From positions 71,811 to 135,810 of the forward strand of contig WTIO01000082.1 of the NCBI GenBank assembly GCA_011526365.1: a stretch of DNA of 64,000 nt. Reading direction: 5' to 3'. The stretch is from Flavobacteriales bacterium (GTDB lineage: Bacteria > Bacteroidota > Bacteroidia > Flavobacteriales > Flavobacteriaceae). The notes below the pieces were generated by a model that was not told the DNA's origin, ran no database searches, and saw only the letters and a list, made by a program, of their open reading frames with translations. Shown here piece after piece: positions 63,634-64,000 of this stretch (position 1 is the first letter of the stretch; each line of letters begins with the position of its first letter). The position numbers were made by a program, and so were the translations under genes.

Positions 63634-63657
63634 TTTATTGATAGTCTTACAATTTTA

Positions 63658-63796
63658 AAGTAGCTTAATATCATAAAAAAATATTTTATTTTCAATAGCA
63701 TTTAGTATTTTTTTTTAAGAATTTTTCATCAATATTTGTTATCAAATTACCGCAAACAAAATTGTTAACTTTTAAACTAAGGAATTAGAATTATAA
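63658..63796. other. AT-rich region upstream of dnaA (candidate origin-proximal sequence)
   Basis: About 140 bp of very AT-rich sequence with long A and T runs directly before dnaA. In many bacteria oriC lies next to dnaA. No clear TTATCCACA DnaA box was found (nearest is TTATCAAAT around 63739), so the origin assignment is only a possibility. Confidence 0.3.
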
Positions 63797-64000
63797 ATGG
63801 AAAGTAACCCTCAAATTGTTTGGGATAATTGTTTGAATTTTGTCAAGGACAATATTCAAACACAAGCATTCCAAACTTGGTTTATTCCCATAAAACCTGT
63901 CAAGCTTCAGGAAGACGTATTAAGCATTGAGGTGCCCAGTAAATTCTTTTACGAATGGCTGGAAGAACACTATGTTAAACTGCTTAAAACAGCCCTCACC
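63797..64000 (+). CDS. dnaA: Chromosomal replication initiator DnaA (5' part, cut by window end)
   Basis: The first 68 codons are present: domain I with WDNCLNFVKDNIQTQAFQTWF and the strand region PIKPV..LSIEVPSKFFYEWLEEHY, which mediates DnaA self-interaction and helicase loading. The AAA+ and DNA-binding domains lie beyond the window. The ATG at 63797 is the only plausible start. Confidence 0.95.
   Translation, partial: MESNPQIVWDNCLNFVKDNIQTQAFQTWFIPIKPVKLQEDVLSIEVPSKFFYEWLEEHYVKLLKTALT

Overview
The window is a chromosomal segment from a member of the Bacteroidota, most likely a marine-type Flavobacteriia (Flavobacteriaceae-like). The evidence is the promoter grammar and the gene content. 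At least a dozen genes are preceded by the Bacteroidota -7 box TAnnTTTG, often with a TTG/TTTG -33 element 17-21 bp upstream, and Shine-Dalgarno sequences are essentially absent. The genes include lineage-typical families (DUF3822, DUF4835, DUF6913, a YbbR-CoaE pair, a Bacteroidota-type omega subunit, a DUF4097/DUF2807 operon behind an ECF sigma factor, and a RprX/RprY-like two-component pair). Coding density is very high, many neighbours overlap by 1-40 bp, and no insertion sequence, prophage or CRISPR array was seen. No stretch above 300 bp lacks a gene or RNA.

Layout. 1-2.5 kb: the possible 5' tip of a tRNA, tRNA-Ser(GCU) with terminator, and a 7TM-HD c-di-AMP phosphodiesterase. 2.5-10 kb: NlpC/P60 hydrolase, TPR protein, gyrA, and clpC divergent from gyrA. 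10-14.7 kb: a compact thrA-thrB-thrC operon. 14.7-25.9 kb: aminopeptidase P, gcvT, an SDR, yebC, an acyltransferase, a RecD/Dda-like helicase, an uncharacterised gene with DUF3822-rsmD, RNase P RNA, a dnaX whose full-length product needs a -1 frameshift at an A10 tract, and miaE. 25.9-32.8 kb (minus): the polyphosphate cluster sixA-ppk-ppx, pdxH, and the pyrR-pyrB-STAS-like-rnz operon. 32.9-38.3 kb (minus): rpsA with a long Lys/Ala-rich tail, cmk, lon. 38.5-41.4 kb: the ECF sigma / putative anti-sigma / two beta-repeat surface protein operon. 41.4-46.4 kb: an MFS transporter, a broken M48 metalloprotease, tandem msrB genes, lpd, aroQ. 46.5-57.2 kb: xerD, a two-component system, coaE-ybbR-fabI, recN, and bamD-rpoZ-coaBC-DUF4835. 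57.3-64 kb: dapA, DUF6913, ligA, prmC, GNAT, ribD, a thioesterase, and the start of dnaA after an AT-rich gap.

Most genes are housekeeping: replication and repair (gyrA, dnaX, ligA, recN, xerD, dnaA), amino-acid, pyrimidine and cofactor synthesis, RNA maturation (rnpB, rnz, rsmD, miaE), proteostasis (clpC, lon, msrB) and envelope biogenesis (bamD, NlpC/P60, ECF operon).

The most unusual signals are these. (1) dnaX carries an E. coli-like A-AAA-AAG slip site, but with inverted logic: the zero frame ends early and the shifted frame encodes tau. (2) A family of promoters places the -7 box only 3-8 nt before the ATG, predicting leaderless or near-leaderless mRNAs (dnaX, cmk, bamD, DUF6913). (3) The RNase P RNA terminator U-tract is encoded in the last codons of convergent rsmD. 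(4) The ECF operon encodes two different envelope proteins, each built on a motif repeated about every 17-21 residues. (5) The M48 gene has a frameshift and no normal start codon. The calls rest on reading motifs by eye; no database search was possible.
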